This document shows, piece after piece, positions 19,401 through 27,665 of a DNA stretch of 47,684 nt. The notes under the pieces are model-generated. The model worked only from the letters and a program-made list of their open reading frames with translations, ran no database searches and was not told the DNA's origin. Made by a program: the position numbers and the translations under genes. Location of the stretch: NCBI RefSeq assembly GCF_001293775.1, contig NZ_LGLN01000065.1, forward strand, positions 225,262-272,945, written 5' to 3'. Every line of letters begins with the position of its first letter. The first letter of the stretch is position 1. Source of the stretch: Pseudomonas syringae pv. cilantro. GTDB taxonomy: Bacteria > Pseudomonadota > Gammaproteobacteria > Pseudomonadales > Pseudomonadaceae.

Positions 19401-19754
19401 TCAGCTGCCTCTGTACGTCGAGTAGCTGTACGGCGAGATTAACAGCGGCACATGAAAGTGTTCCTGACCTGCATCAATACCGAAGCGCAACACCACCTCA
19501 TCGAGAAACGCCGGCTGGTTCAGTGTCACACCTCGTGCGCGGTAGTAATCGCCTGCCTGAAAGTGCAGCTGATACACGCCAGACTGATAGTCGTCGCCTT
19601 GCAGCAGCGGCGCATCGCAGCGCCCATCGCTGTTGGTTACTACGCTGAGGATGTGCAGCAATTGCTGATCCTGCACCCGGTACAAGTCGACACGAATCGA
19701 GCTGCCCGGACAGCCATGGGCAGCGTCCAGCACGTGTGTGGTCAATTTTCCCAA
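19401..19754 (-). CDS. hiuH: 5-hydroxyisourate hydrolase
   Basis: This 117-residue transthyretin-related protein hydrolyses 5-hydroxyisourate, the product of urate oxidation, to OHCU. Hallmarks are the N-terminal LTTHVLDAAHGCPG with the active-site His, the internal HFQAGDYYRARG and HFHVPLLISPYSYSTYRGS, ending in the family-typical YRGS. The start is a TTG at 19754 preceded by AAGGGG about 8 bases upstream; no ATG or GTG fits. No signal peptide is visible, so it should be cytoplasmic. It is divergent from puuE and followed by its own terminator. The gene is also called uraH. Confidence 0.95.
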   Translation of the reverse strand: MGKLTTHVLDAAHGCPGSSIRVDLYRVQDQQLLHILSVVTNSDGRCDAPLLQGDDYQSGVYQLHFQAGDYYRARGVTLNQPAFLDEVVLRFGIDAGQEHFHVPLLISPYSYSTYRGS

Positions 19755-19848
19755 AACTTCGCCCCTTGCATCCGAGTGATCACATCAGCGCACCAATCAG
19801 GTGCCCGGCAGTGCGCCATTGCGACTGATTAAGACACCTTTGCAAAAA

Positions 19849-19860
19849 CCTGTACACAAT
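19849..19860. promoter_or_regulatory. Candidate GntR operator in the hiuH promoter region
   Basis: CCTGTACACAAT reads ATTGTGTACAGG on the other strand, close to the perfect palindrome at 20043-20054. It lies about 95 bp upstream of the hiuH start. Confidence 0.4.
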
Positions 19861-19954
19861 AAAATCATCGCGGGCTATTCCGTTTTGCGCGGCACGGCAC
19901 CAAACCGGCAATTTCATTGAAGCCAAGGAAAATCATCAGGTTTTTTTGCTTTAA

Positions 19955-19966
19955 CTGACCAGTCAG
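19955..19966. promoter_or_regulatory. CTGACCAGTCAG palindrome in the hiuH-puuE divergent region
   Basis: CTGAC-CA-GTCAG is a perfect dyad in the middle of the divergent region. A near copy, CTGACCAGACAG followed by ACA, lies upstream of the Tsx-like gene (24911-24922), and CTGAC/GTCAG arms also occur before xdhA. It may be a second shared regulator site of the purine block. Confidence 0.35.
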
Positions 19967-20024
19967 GCAGGTTTCTTGCTTCATCCATGAGCAACAATCG
20001 CATTCGATGAAGAAAAGTTCAGGG

Positions 20025-20054
20025 TTACAACCCGCAAATCAAATTGTATACAAT
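20025..20054 (+). promoter_or_regulatory. Predicted puuE promoter overlapping a perfect operator palindrome
   Basis: ATTGTATACAAT (20043-20054) is a perfect 12-bp palindrome of the kind bound by FCD-type GntR proteins. Its right half contains a -10-like TACAAT (20049-20054), with TTACAA (20025-20030) 18 bp upstream as a weak -35. A repressor on the palindrome would block the promoter. It lies about 70 bp before the puuE start. Confidence 0.5.
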
Positions 20055-20122
20055 CTTTACTTTGCACTGCCTCGCCTGCTTCTGGCATTGCACCTGATAT
20101 CACGCACATAAGGAAGCTTGCA

Positions 20123-21052
20123 GTGAGTGCTGAATACCCACGCGACCTGATTGGTTACGGCAGCCACCCGCCTCATCCACGCTGGCCGGGCAATGCGCGC
20201 ATTGCCTTGTCGTTCGTGCTGAATTACGAGGAAGGCGGCGAGCGCAATATCCTGCACGGCGACAAGGAATCCGAAGCCTTTCTCTCCGAGATGGTCGCCG
20301 CGCAGCCACGGCAGGGCCAGCGCAACATGAGCATGGAGTCGCTGTACGAGTACGGCAGCCGTGCCGGTGTGTGGCGCATTCTCAAGCTGTTCAAACAGTT
20401 CGACATTCCGCTGACCATCTTCGCCGTCGCCATGGCTGCGCAACGTCATCCGGACGTGATTCGCGCGATGGTCGCCGACGGTCACGAAATCTGCAGCCAC
20501 GGTTATCGCTGGATCGATTACCAGAACATGGACGAAGCCGAAGAGCGCGAGGACATGCGCCGTGCGATTCAGATCCTCACCGAGATCAGTGGTGAACGCC
20601 CGCTGGGCTGGTACACCGGGCGCACCGGGCCGAACACGCGCCGGCTGGTCATGGAGGAAGGCGGCTTTCTCTATGATTGCGACACTTACGACGATGACCT
20701 GCCGTACTGGGAACCGAACAACCCGACCGGCAAGCCGCATCTGGTGATCCCGTACACGCTGGACACCAACGACATGCGCTTTACCCAGGTGCAGGGCTTC
20801 AACAACGGCGAGCAGTTTTTCCAGTACCTGAAAGACGCTTTCGACGTGCTGTATGCCGAAGGCGAGGACGCGCCGAAGATGCTTTCGATTGGCCTGCATT
20901 GCCGCTTGGTCGGCCGCCCTGCCCGCCTTGCCGCGCTCAAACGTTTCATTGAGTACGCCAAAAGCCATGAGCAGGTGTGGTTCACCCGCCGTGTCGATAT
21001 CGCCCGCCACTGGCACACTGAACACCCCTTCACCGGCGAGGCGGCGCAATGA
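20123..21052 (+). CDS. puuE: Allantoinase PuuE (polysaccharide-deacetylase fold)
   Basis: This 309-residue enzyme hydrolyses allantoin to allantoate. It belongs to the metal-independent allantoinase type related to polysaccharide deacetylases, not to the amidohydrolase AllB. Landmarks are YPRDLIGYGSHPPHPRWPG, LNYEEGGERNILHGD, GHEICSHGYRWIDY and WYTGRTGPNTRRLV. The GTG start at 20123 has a strong AAGGAAG 7 bases upstream. It opens the puuE-uraD-alc operon, with a 4-bp overlap to uraD. Confidence 0.96.
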   Translation: MSAEYPRDLIGYGSHPPHPRWPGNARIALSFVLNYEEGGERNILHGDKESEAFLSEMVAAQPRQGQRNMSMESLYEYGSRAGVWRILKLFKQFDIPLTIFAVAMAAQRHPDVIRAMVADGHEICSHGYRWIDYQNMDEAEEREDMRRAIQILTEISGERPLGWYTGRTGPNTRRLVMEEGGFLYDCDTYDDDLPYWEPNNPTGKPHLVIPYTLDTNDMRFTQVQGFNNGEQFFQYLKDAFDVLYAEGEDAPKMLSIGLHCRLVGRPARLAALKRFIEYAKSHEQVWFTRRVDIARHWHTEHPFTGEAAQ

Positions 21053-21609
21053 ACGAGTTGCAGAATCCAAAGCCCTCGAGCCTGAGTCGCGATGTATTTA
21101 TCGTGACCTTCGCCGATATCTACGAGCACTCACCGTGGATCGCAGAACAGGCATTTGACCAAGGCGCAGGCCCCGAACTGGATCAGCTCGAAACCCTGCA
21201 TGCGCGCATGAGCGACATCCTGCTCAAGGCCACTCACGAGCAACAACTGGCACTGATCAATGCTCACCCGGACCTGGCAGGCAAAGCTGCTGTTCAGGGC
21301 GAACTGACTCAGGCCAGTACCGATGAACAGGCGGGTGCCGGTATCCACCTCTGCACGCCTGAAGAATTTCAGCGCTTCACCGAGCTGAACGAGGCTTACA
21401 AGGCCCGCTTCGGCTTTCCGTTCATCATGGCGGTCAAGGGCAGCGACAGACACAGGATTCTGGCCGCGTTCGAACAACGCATCCACCACTCGCCCGAGGC
21501 CGAGTTCGCTTGCGCCTTGGCCGAGATCAACAAGATCGCACTGTTTCGTCTACAGGCGCTGCACGCGTCGCAGTCATCACCGAATTCAGAAGGCAGACAA
21601 AAAGCATGA
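21049..21609 (+). CDS. uraD: OHCU decarboxylase
   Basis: This 186-residue protein decarboxylates 2-oxo-4-hydroxy-4-carboxy-5-ureidoimidazoline to S-allantoin. The family motifs are seen: [13 protein letters not shown] near the N-terminus, [11 protein letters not shown] with the catalytic His and Pro-Asp, and [12 protein letters not shown]. The HPDLAGK motif sits near residue 75. The start overlaps the puuE stop (ATGA) and the stop overlaps the alc start, so the three genes are tightly coupled. Confidence 0.95.
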   Translation: MNELQNPKPSSLSRDVFIVTFADIYEHSPWIAEQAFDQGAGPELDQLETLHARMSDILLKATHEQQLALINAHPDLAGKAAVQGELTQASTDEQAGAGIHLCTPEEFQRFTELNEAYKARFGFPFIMAVKGSDRHRILAAFEQRIHHSPEAEFACALAEINKIALFRLQALHASQSSPNSEGRQKA

Positions 21610-22601
21610 AAGTTTACGCCGCACCGTTCGAGAAGTTCGTCAACCTGGCCGACGCGCGTCTGGGGACCAAGATCCTGTCGGTCACCGATGACTGGTTCGC
21701 CGATGCCAACCGCTTGTTCCAGCCAACGCCTGCGGTCTGGAAAGAGGGCGTGTTCGATGACAACGGCAAGTGGATGGACGGCTGGGAGTCGCGGCGCAAG
21801 CGTTTCGAAGGTTACGACAGCGCAGTGATTAAACTCGGCGTGGCCGGCACCCTAAAGGGCGTGGACATCGACACTTCGTTCTTCACCGGCAACTTCCCGC
21901 CTTCCGCATCGCTGGAAGCGTGCTTTCTGGCATCGGACGAGCCGGACGAAAACACGGCGTGGACCGAAGTGCTGTCGTCGGTGGAGCTGAAAGGCAACAG
22001 CCATCACTACCATGAGATCAGCCACGACCAGCCGTTCAGCCATCTGCGCTTCAATATTTATCCGGACGGCGGCGTCGCACGCCTGCGGGTGTATGGCGTG
22101 CCACACCGCGACTGGTCGAAAGTCAGCGAAAGCGAGCAGATCGATCTGGCCGCCGCGCTCAATGGCGGCCGTTCGATCGCCTGTTCGGACGAGCATTACG
22201 GCAGCATGAGCAACATCCTCAACCCTGGCCGCGGCGTGAACATGGGCGACGGCTGGGAAACCGCGCGCCGTCGCACACCCGGCAATGACTGGGTGATCGT
22301 GGCGCTGGGGCATCAGGGCGAAGTCGAGAAAGTCATCGTCGACACGCTGCACTTCAAAGGCAACTACCCGGACAGTTGCTCGATACAGGGCGCATTCGTC
22401 AAAGGCGGCACCGACAGCCAGATCGAGACCCAGAGCCTGTTCTGGCGCGAACTGCTGCCAAGCCAGAAACTCACCATGCACGCCGAACACGAGTTCGCCG
22501 AGCAGGTAAAAGCCATCGGCCCGATCACCCACATCCGCCTGAACGTGTTTCCGGACGGTGGTGTGAGTCGCTTGCGGGTGCTGGGCAAGGTGTTCAGGTA
22601 A
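21606..22601 (+). CDS. alc: Allantoicase
   Basis: This 331-residue enzyme hydrolyses allantoate to ureidoglycolate and urea. It has the duplicated allantoicase domain. Each half carries the GWE(S/T)xRRR-type motif ([14 protein letters not shown] near residue 60, [16 protein letters not shown] near 215) and a [14 protein letters not shown](V)xRLRVxG motif ([20 protein letters not shown] and the C-terminal copy). I choose the ATG at 21606, which overlaps the uraD stop (ATGA); an upstream in-frame start at 21510 would lie inside uraD. A REPIN follows before allA. Confidence 0.96.
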   Translation: MKVYAAPFEKFVNLADARLGTKILSVTDDWFADANRLFQPTPAVWKEGVFDDNGKWMDGWESRRKRFEGYDSAVIKLGVAGTLKGVDIDTSFFTGNFPPSASLEACFLASDEPDENTAWTEVLSSVELKGNSHHYHEISHDQPFSHLRFNIYPDGGVARLRVYGVPHRDWSKVSESEQIDLAAALNGGRSIACSDEHYGSMSNILNPGRGVNMGDGWETARRRTPGNDWVIVALGHQGEVEKVIVDTLHFKGNYPDSCSIQGAFVKGGTDSQIETQSLFWRELLPSQKLTMHAEHEFAEQVKAIGPITHIRLNVFPDGGVSRLRVLGKVFR

Positions 22602-22670
22602 CGACACCTGAACTCTCGTTACCACGCTCCGCATCATGTACAGGCCTGATTTGGATTCTGGCCGGGGGCC

Positions 22671-22760
22671 ATGGGAGCGAACTTGTTCGCGAAGGCTTTG
22701 TTCCAAGCGGTACATCTTCAGGGGGTGTACCGGCCCTTTCGCGAACAAGTTCGCTACCAC
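22671..22760 (+). repeat. REPIN: pair of inverted REP sequences
   Basis: ATGGGAGCGAACTTGTTCGC and GCGAACAAGTTCGCTACCAC are inverted arms around a spacer with TACATCTTCAGGGGG and TGTACCGGCCC. The left flank (TTCTGGCCGGGGGCC) matches the copy at 3771. It separates alc from allA within an otherwise co-directional set of pathway genes. Confidence 0.8.
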
Positions 22761-22845
22761 GCCCTGCGGGCAGAAGCAGGCGAGCACCGCATTCCATGCA
22801 GTGACGAGTGCGATAAACCCTGAAACCATTTAAAGAAGAATCCGC

Positions 22846-23358
22846 ATGCGCACACTGACTATCGAGCCACTGACCAAGGAAGCTTTTGCCCCTTTCGGTG
22901 ACGTCATCGAAACCGACGGCAGCGATCACTTCATGATCAACAACGGCTCGACCATGCGTTTTCATCGCCTGGCCGAAGTCGACACCGCGCAACCGGATGA
23001 CAAGGCGATCATCAGCATTTTCCGCGCCCAAGCACTGCCGATGCCCCTGACTATCGGCATGCTGGAGCGTCATCCGCTGGGCAGCCAGGCGTTCATTCCG
23101 TTGCTTGGCCATCCGTTTCTGATCGTGGTCGCCCCTGTGGGCGAAGCACCTGAATCGGCGTTGACCCGCGCCTTCGTGTCCAACGGCAGGCAGGGTGTCA
23201 ATTACCATCGCGGCGTCTGGCATCATCCGGTGCTGACCATCGAAAAACAGGATGACTTCCTGGTGGTTGATCGCAGCGGCTCCGGCAACAACTGCGACGA
23301 GCATTACTTCGAGGAGAACCAGCGGCTGGTTCTCGATCCCAACCCACTGGAAGGGTAA
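22846..23358 (+). CDS. allA: Ureidoglycolate lyase
   Basis: This 170-residue cupin-fold enzyme splits ureidoglycolate into glyoxylate and urea, the last step of the pathway here. Recognised family features are LTIEPLTKEAFAPFGDVIE at the N-terminus, MLERHPLGSQAFIPLLG in the middle and NYHRGVWHHPVLTI with conserved His residues. The ATG is preceded by AAGAAG. It is followed after 4 bp by puuD, so the two are probably co-transcribed. A REPIN lies between it and alc, so it may or may not share the puuE transcript. Confidence 0.94.
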   Translation: MRTLTIEPLTKEAFAPFGDVIETDGSDHFMINNGSTMRFHRLAEVDTAQPDDKAIISIFRAQALPMPLTIGMLERHPLGSQAFIPLLGHPFLIVVAPVGEAPESALTRAFVSNGRQGVNYHRGVWHHPVLTIEKQDDFLVVDRSGSGNNCDEHYFEENQRLVLDPNPLEG

Positions 23359-23362
23359 CACC

Positions 23363-24640
23363 GTGCTGGCACATCTGATGGAATGGCTGAATCTCGGCGT
23401 GCGCTGGATTCACATGATTGTGGGTGTCGCCTGGATCGGCGCATCGTTCTACTTTGTCTGGCTGGAAAACAACCTCAACCGCAGCAATCCGCGCGAAGGG
23501 CTGTCGGGTGATCTGTGGGCGATCCATGGAGGTGGCATTTATCACCTGGAAAAATACAAGCTCGCGCCGCCGACCATGCCGGAAAACCTGCACTGGTTCA
23601 AATGGGAAGCCTATTCGACCTGGCTGTCCGGGGTCGCGCTGCTGTGCGTAGTGTTTTACGCCAACCCGACGCTGTACCTGCTGGCACCGGGCAGCAGCCT
23701 GAGCGGTGCTGAAGGCGTGCATATCGGCCTCGGTTCGCTGTTCGTCGGCTGGTTCATCTACAGCTTTCTGTGCGACTCGCCATTAGGCAAGCGCCCTGCC
23801 CTGCTCGGTGTTGTGCTGTTCGTGCTACTTGTGGCGGCTGCCTACGGCTTCAGCAAAATATTCAGCGGGCGCGGTGCGTACCTGCATGTCGGCGCGATCA
23901 TGGGCACCATCATGGTCGGCAACGTGTTTCGCATCATCATGCCGGCCCAGCGCGCACTGGTCGCCGCCATCGCTGAAAATCGCACCCCGGACCCGAGCCT
24001 GCCCGCCAAAGGCCTGCTGCGCTCGCGGCACAACAACTACTTCACGCTGCCGGTGCTGTTCATCATGATCAGCAACCACTTTCCGAGCACCTACGGCAGC
24101 GAATACAACTGGCTGATTCTGGCGGGTATCGCGCTGCTGGCGGTGCTGGTGCGGCACTACTTCAATACCCGACATGACAGCCATCGATTTGCCTGGACCC
24201 TGCCGGTCGCCGCACTGGGCATGCTGTGCCTGGCTTACGTCACCGGCCCGGCGCAACCTCCTGCGAAGATCGTCTATCAACCGCTGCCGGGTACCGCTGT
24301 CGGCGGGCACCGGGCCGATGAGAAACCGCCCGAGCCAGTGGCCCCGCCTGCCCAGACGGAGCCTGCCAAAGTAGCGGGCGCGGATTTCAGCAAAGTGCAC
24401 GACGTAATCCAGCAGCGTTGCTCGGTCTGTCACTCGGCCACGCCGACCAGCCAACTGTTCAGCGTCGCTCCGGCAGGCGTGATGTTCGATACGCCCGAAC
24501 AGATTCAGCAACAGGCGCCGCGCATCAAGGCCCAGGCGATCACGGCCCCGATCATGCCGCTGGGCAACATTACCCAGATGACTCAACAGGAACGTGACCT
24601 CGTGGGCGCCTGGATCGATCAAGGCGCACACATCAACTGA
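23363..24640 (+). CDS. puuD: Membrane-bound urate oxidase with fused cytochrome c (PuuD)
   Basis: This 425-residue protein oxidises urate to 5-hydroxyisourate. It combines an integral-membrane domain (PF06181 type, about eight helices, residues 1-300, starting LNLGVRWIHMIVGVAWIGAS) with a C-terminal cytochrome c domain. The haem site is CSVCH at residues 353-357, and Met398 in IMPLGN is the likely axial ligand. Electrons should therefore go to the respiratory chain rather than directly to O2 as in soluble uricase. I choose the GTG at 23363 because GGAAGGG lies 7 bases upstream; the longer frame from 23252 would overlap allA out of frame. A Pro/Ala-rich linker (about 300-345) joins the domains. 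Confidence 0.94.
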   Translation: MLAHLMEWLNLGVRWIHMIVGVAWIGASFYFVWLENNLNRSNPREGLSGDLWAIHGGGIYHLEKYKLAPPTMPENLHWFKWEAYSTWLSGVALLCVVFYANPTLYLLAPGSSLSGAEGVHIGLGSLFVGWFIYSFLCDSPLGKRPALLGVVLFVLLVAAAYGFSKIFSGRGAYLHVGAIMGTIMVGNVFRIIMPAQRALVAAIAENRTPDPSLPAKGLLRSRHNNYFTLPVLFIMISNHFPSTYGSEYNWLILAGIALLAVLVRHYFNTRHDSHRFAWTLPVAALGMLCLAYVTGPAQPPAKIVYQPLPGTAVGGHRADEKPPEPVAPPAQTEPAKVAGADFSKVHDVIQQRCSVCHSATPTSQLFSVAPAGVMFDTPEQIQQQAPRIKAQAITAPIMPLGNITQMTQQERDLVGAWIDQGAHIN

Positions 24641-24666
24641 CACCACGGGGCACTTGCCCTGTTTTC

Positions 24667-24690
24667 GCTCCAGACGCCCTGCTCTGGAGC
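24667..24690 (+). other. Perfect stem-loop downstream of puuD
   Basis: GCTCCAGA and TCTGGAGC form an 8-bp stem with an 8-nt loop 26 bp after the puuD stop. No T run follows, so it may be an RNA-stabilising hairpin or weak terminator. The rest of the 365-bp gap before the Tsx-like gene is AT-richer and holds only the candidate site at 24911. Confidence 0.45.
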
Positions 24691-24910
24691 ACTTGAGCAC
24701 GGCGACGCGAGTCAGTATCCTCCGCCGCCGCTGCCAACCTGCCTTCTGATTTTCCTCATCATCGAATCTGACCGGGCAGCCAACGGGCTGACTGAGCATT
24801 CGGGATCCTATCCGCTCGAAAAGTGACTTGAAACCGACCTGCCAGTGCCGGTTTTACGATTACTTAAACTTTTTTCACCGATTGGCGCAGCTCTTGCTAG
24901 CAACACAAAG

Positions 24911-24922
24911 CTGACCAGACAG
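24911..24922. promoter_or_regulatory. CTGACCAGACAG element before the Tsx-like gene
   Basis: CTGACCAGACAG matches the hiuH-puuE element CTGACCAGTCAG in 11 of 12 positions, and the following bases (ACA versus GCA) are also similar. It lies about 85 bp before the start codon. Confidence 0.35.
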
Positions 24923-25005
24923 ACAAATAATTGCAACTACAGACAAGGCGTCACCCATAGAACGCCGGTCTGCAAAATCACGATCCATACCAAGGGGCTC
25001 ACCGC

Positions 25006-25791
25006 ATGAACCGTACGTTTTCCAGTGTCTTACTGGCCAGCAGTCTGCTGTCCACCGCCCCCGCCATGGCAGGGGATATCTTCCAGTGGCAGAGCAATAG
25101 CCTGACCTATCTCAATGGACGAGACTTCACTGTCAATCCAGAGAATCAGCAGACGTTCACGTTCGAGCATGCGGACAGCTGGAAGTACGGCGACAACTTC
25201 TTCTTCGTCGACAAGATTTTCTATAACGGCAAGAAAGACGCCACGGCGGGTGATAACACGTACTACGGCGAGTTCTCGCCACGGTTGTCGCTGGGCAAGA
25301 TCTTCGGTCAGAAGTTTGAATTCGGCCCGATTACTGACGTGCTGATTGCGGCAACTTACGAGTTCGGCGAAGGCGATAACGAGTCGTACCTGATCGGTCC
25401 GGCGTTCGATTTGAAGATTCCGGGTTTCGACTACTTCCAGCTGAACTTCTATCAGCGTCAGACTGAAGGCAATCGTCCGGGTGATGGCGTATGGCAGATC
25501 ACTCCGGTCTGGTCCTACACCATTCCCGTCGGCAAATCGGACGTACTGATCGACGGCTTCATGGACTGGGTGGTGGACAACGACAAAAATTCACGTGGTA
25601 CTTACCATTCCAACCTGCACTTCAACCCACAGATCAAGTACGACCTGGGCAAAGCACTTAATTACCCTGAGCGTCAGCTGTATGTGGGTATCGAATATGA
25701 CTACTGGACCAACAAGTACGGCATCAAGGACACCAGCTCATTTGATACCGACCAGAACACCGCGAGTTTACTGGTTAAGGTGTTTTTCTGA
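25006..25791 (+). CDS. Tsx-type nucleoside-specific outer-membrane channel
   Basis: This 261-residue protein has a signal peptide (about 1-22, ending APAMA before GDIFQW) and a mature part rich in alternating aromatic beta strands, ending in Phe (LLVKVFF). Both fit an outer-membrane barrel. Sequence features such as WKYGDNFFFVDKI and YGEFSPRLSLGK are those of the Channel_Tsx (OmpK/Tsx) family, which passes nucleosides. Its position right after the purine pathway suggests uptake of purine nucleosides or bases. The ATG has AAGGGGC 7 bases upstream. A strong palindromic repeat follows. Confidence 0.88.
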   Translation: MNRTFSSVLLASSLLSTAPAMAGDIFQWQSNSLTYLNGRDFTVNPENQQTFTFEHADSWKYGDNFFFVDKIFYNGKKDATAGDNTYYGEFSPRLSLGKIFGQKFEFGPITDVLIAATYEFGEGDNESYLIGPAFDLKIPGFDYFQLNFYQRQTEGNRPGDGVWQITPVWSYTIPVGKSDVLIDGFMDWVVDNDKNSRGTYHSNLHFNPQIKYDLGKALNYPERQLYVGIEYDYWTNKYGIKDTSSFDTDQNTASLLVKVFF

Positions 25792-25847
25792 TCACCTGAT
25801 GATGACGATCGTTCCCGCACTCCGCGTTATACACAGGTCTTGAGATA

Positions 25848-25881
25848 ACTATCGTGCCGACGCAGAGCGTCGCACGATAGT
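25848..25881. repeat. Palindromic repeat hairpin between convergent genes
   Basis: ACTATCGTG-C-CGACGC-AGA-GCGTCG-CACGATAGT folds into a near-perfect 15-bp hairpin with one bulge. It lies between the convergent Tsx-like and DUF808 genes and could serve as a bidirectional stop. Its right arm recurs at 18491-18509 and 44738-44760. The preceding CGTTATACACAGGTCT also resembles sequence before the REPIN at 3771. Confidence 0.75.
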
Positions 25882-25917
25882 GACGCTCATGCCATCGCAA
25901 TCAAAAAGCAGCCGCAA

Positions 25918-26826
25918 TCACTCCCTCGCCGCTTTCCATATCTTGGTTACCAGCGTCACGATCAGCACCAGCACCGCGCCCGCGATAATCCCCGCGAAGG
26001 CATCGATCAGGGTCGGGACGATCATCGACAGGCCACCTACAGCGGCAGATGCCGCCTCGGTCACGCCTTCGACCCAGTGATGGGCGAACGGCAGGCCGTG
26101 GACCAGAATCCCGCCACCGACCATGAACATGGCCGCGGTCCCGACGATCGACAGGATTTTCATCAATACCGGCGCCAGCCACAGCAGAGCGCCGCCGATC
26201 TTTTGTGCCGCTGAACTTGCGGTCCTTTTCAGGTACAGGCCCAGATCGTCGAGCTTGACGATCCCCGCCACCAGTCCGTAGACGCCGACGGTAATCAGTA
26301 CCGCGACGATGACCAGCACGCCGACCTGATCCATGAAGGGCCGGGCCGAGACCACGCCCAATGCCAGCACGATGATTTCCGCCGAAAGAATGAAGTCGGT
26401 GCGAATCGCGCCCTTGATGCGCTCTTTTTCGAACGCAACCATGTCCACTGACGCATCCGTAGCAGCCTGCTTGCGCTGGTCGTGCTCTTCGCCGGTTTCA
26501 GGGTGCAGCCATTTGTGAGCGATTTTCTCGAAGCCCTCGAAACACAGAAACGCGCCGCCAATCATCAACAGCGGCAGAATCGCCCAAGGCGCAAACGCAC
26601 TGATCAGCAACGCCGCCGGCACAAGAATCGCCTTGTTGAGCAGCGATCCCTTGGCCACCGCCCAAACCACCGGCAGCTCACGATCAGCGGTGACGCCGGT
26701 GACCTGCTGGGCATTGAGCGCCAGGTCATCGCCCAGCACGCCGGCGGTTTTCTTGGTGGCCAGCGCCACGTCATCCAGCAGGGTCGCAATATCGTCAAGC
26801 AGAGTAAGCAAGCTTCCAGCAGCCAA
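25918..26826 (-). CDS. DUF808 (YedI-type) inner-membrane protein
   Basis: This 302-residue membrane protein resembles E. coli YedI. The N-terminus reads [18 protein letters not shown] and is followed by [20 protein letters not shown] and [16 protein letters not shown], all diagnostic. Several hydrophobic helices follow. I place the start at TTG 26826, with AGGA 9-12 bases upstream, because the family begins here; the frame extends to an ATG at 26907 but those residues do not match. No function is established for the family, to my knowledge. Confidence 0.88.
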   Translation of the reverse strand: MAAGSLLTLLDDIATLLDDVALATKKTAGVLGDDLALNAQQVTGVTADRELPVVWAVAKGSLLNKAILVPAALLISAFAPWAILPLLMIGGAFLCFEGFEKIAHKWLHPETGEEHDQRKQAATDASVDMVAFEKERIKGAIRTDFILSAEIIVLALGVVSARPFMDQVGVLVIVAVLITVGVYGLVAGIVKLDDLGLYLKRTASSAAQKIGGALLWLAPVLMKILSIVGTAAMFMVGGGILVHGLPFAHHWVEGVTEAASAAVGGLSMIVPTLIDAFAGIIAGAVLVLIVTLVTKIWKAARE

Positions 26827-26973
26827 AATGAAAATCCTTGAGCAAATAAAAAACAACTGCGTTGATTGAAGCACACGCCAAGGGTTCAATCGTGTTGCAC
26901 CAGACAACTCCGACCTTCAGCAATCACGAACGTTTGACGCCGCACGACCTATCGCAGGCACGTTGAGCATTGA

Positions 26974-27480
26974 TCAGATCGGCAAATGCGTGGTCGACAA
27001 CACCTGACGCAAGCCCATGAACGAGCGGATCTGCCTGACGCCGGGTAAATACAGCAACTGTTCGGCATGTAGGCGGTTGAAACTCTGGCTGTCTTTGGTG
27101 CGCAACAGCATGAAATAGTCGAACTCGCCGGTGACCACATGAAACTCCATGCAACCGGAGACGTTCTGCGCCGCCGCTTCGAACTGTGCAAACGAGTCCG
27201 GCGTCGAGCGGTCCAGCACGACGCCGATCAGCACCACCATCCCCGCCTCCAGCACCTCGCCGCTCAGCAGTGCGACAACGCCCTTGATAACGCCCGTTTC
27301 TTTCAGCCGTTCGACACGTCTCAGACAGGCCGGCGGGCTCAGCTTGACCTTTTCCGCGAGTGCAACATTGGAAATGGAAGCATCGCGCTGCAGGGTTTTG
27401 AGGATGGCGCGGTCGATTCTGTCCAGCGGCAGTGCCGCATCAGCACCGGGCTTTTTAGCGCGTTCATTTATTGCTTTCAT
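26974..27480 (-). CDS. acdR: Lrp/AsnC-family regulator, probable AcdR
   Basis: This 168-residue protein has an N-terminal helix-turn-helix (LDRIDRAILKTLQRDASIS, VKLSPPACLRRVERLKETG) and a C-terminal RAM/AsnC ligand domain (GCMEFHVVTGEFDYFMLL, LPGVRQIRSFMGL). It is divergent from acdS. In several pseudomonads an Lrp-type AcdR in this position controls acdS, so I use that symbol on context. I choose the ATG at 27480; a GTG four codons upstream is also possible, and neither has a clear Shine-Dalgarno sequence. A TTGCAAA/TTTGCAA dyad in the shared promoter region is a candidate binding site. Confidence 0.8.
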   Translation of the reverse strand: MKAINERAKKPGADAALPLDRIDRAILKTLQRDASISNVALAEKVKLSPPACLRRVERLKETGVIKGVVALLSGEVLEAGMVVLIGVVLDRSTPDSFAQFEAAAQNVSGCMEFHVVTGEFDYFMLLRTKDSQSFNRLHAEQLLYLPGVRQIRSFMGLRQVLSTTHLPI

Positions 27481-27534
27481 TGTTAGTTTCACAAAATAAA
27501 AGTTCGCTTTGATACCCGGACACTAACGCTGATT

Positions 27535-27558
27535 TTGCAAATAGACAATTCTTTGCAA
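27535..27558. promoter_or_regulatory. TTGCAAA-N10-TTTGCAA dyad in the acdR-acdS divergent region
   Basis: Two 7-bp inverted arms with a 10-bp spacer put the half-sites about one and a half helical turns apart. The element sits in the 173-bp divergent region and is a plausible Lrp-type operator for acdS control. Confidence 0.45.
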
Positions 27559-27665
27559 CCACGATTATCGAGCGATTTTCTATGATAGGGGCCATCTCAG
27601 GCACGTCGAGTTGCGCCTGACACCTGACCTTTAACGCACGAGCCCCTTCTCAACGGAGACCCGAC

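Noticed and set aside
23252..23362. Upstream extension of puuD to an ATG at 23252
   Set aside because: The extra 37 codons overlap allA in another frame, and a strong ribosome site precedes the GTG at 23363.
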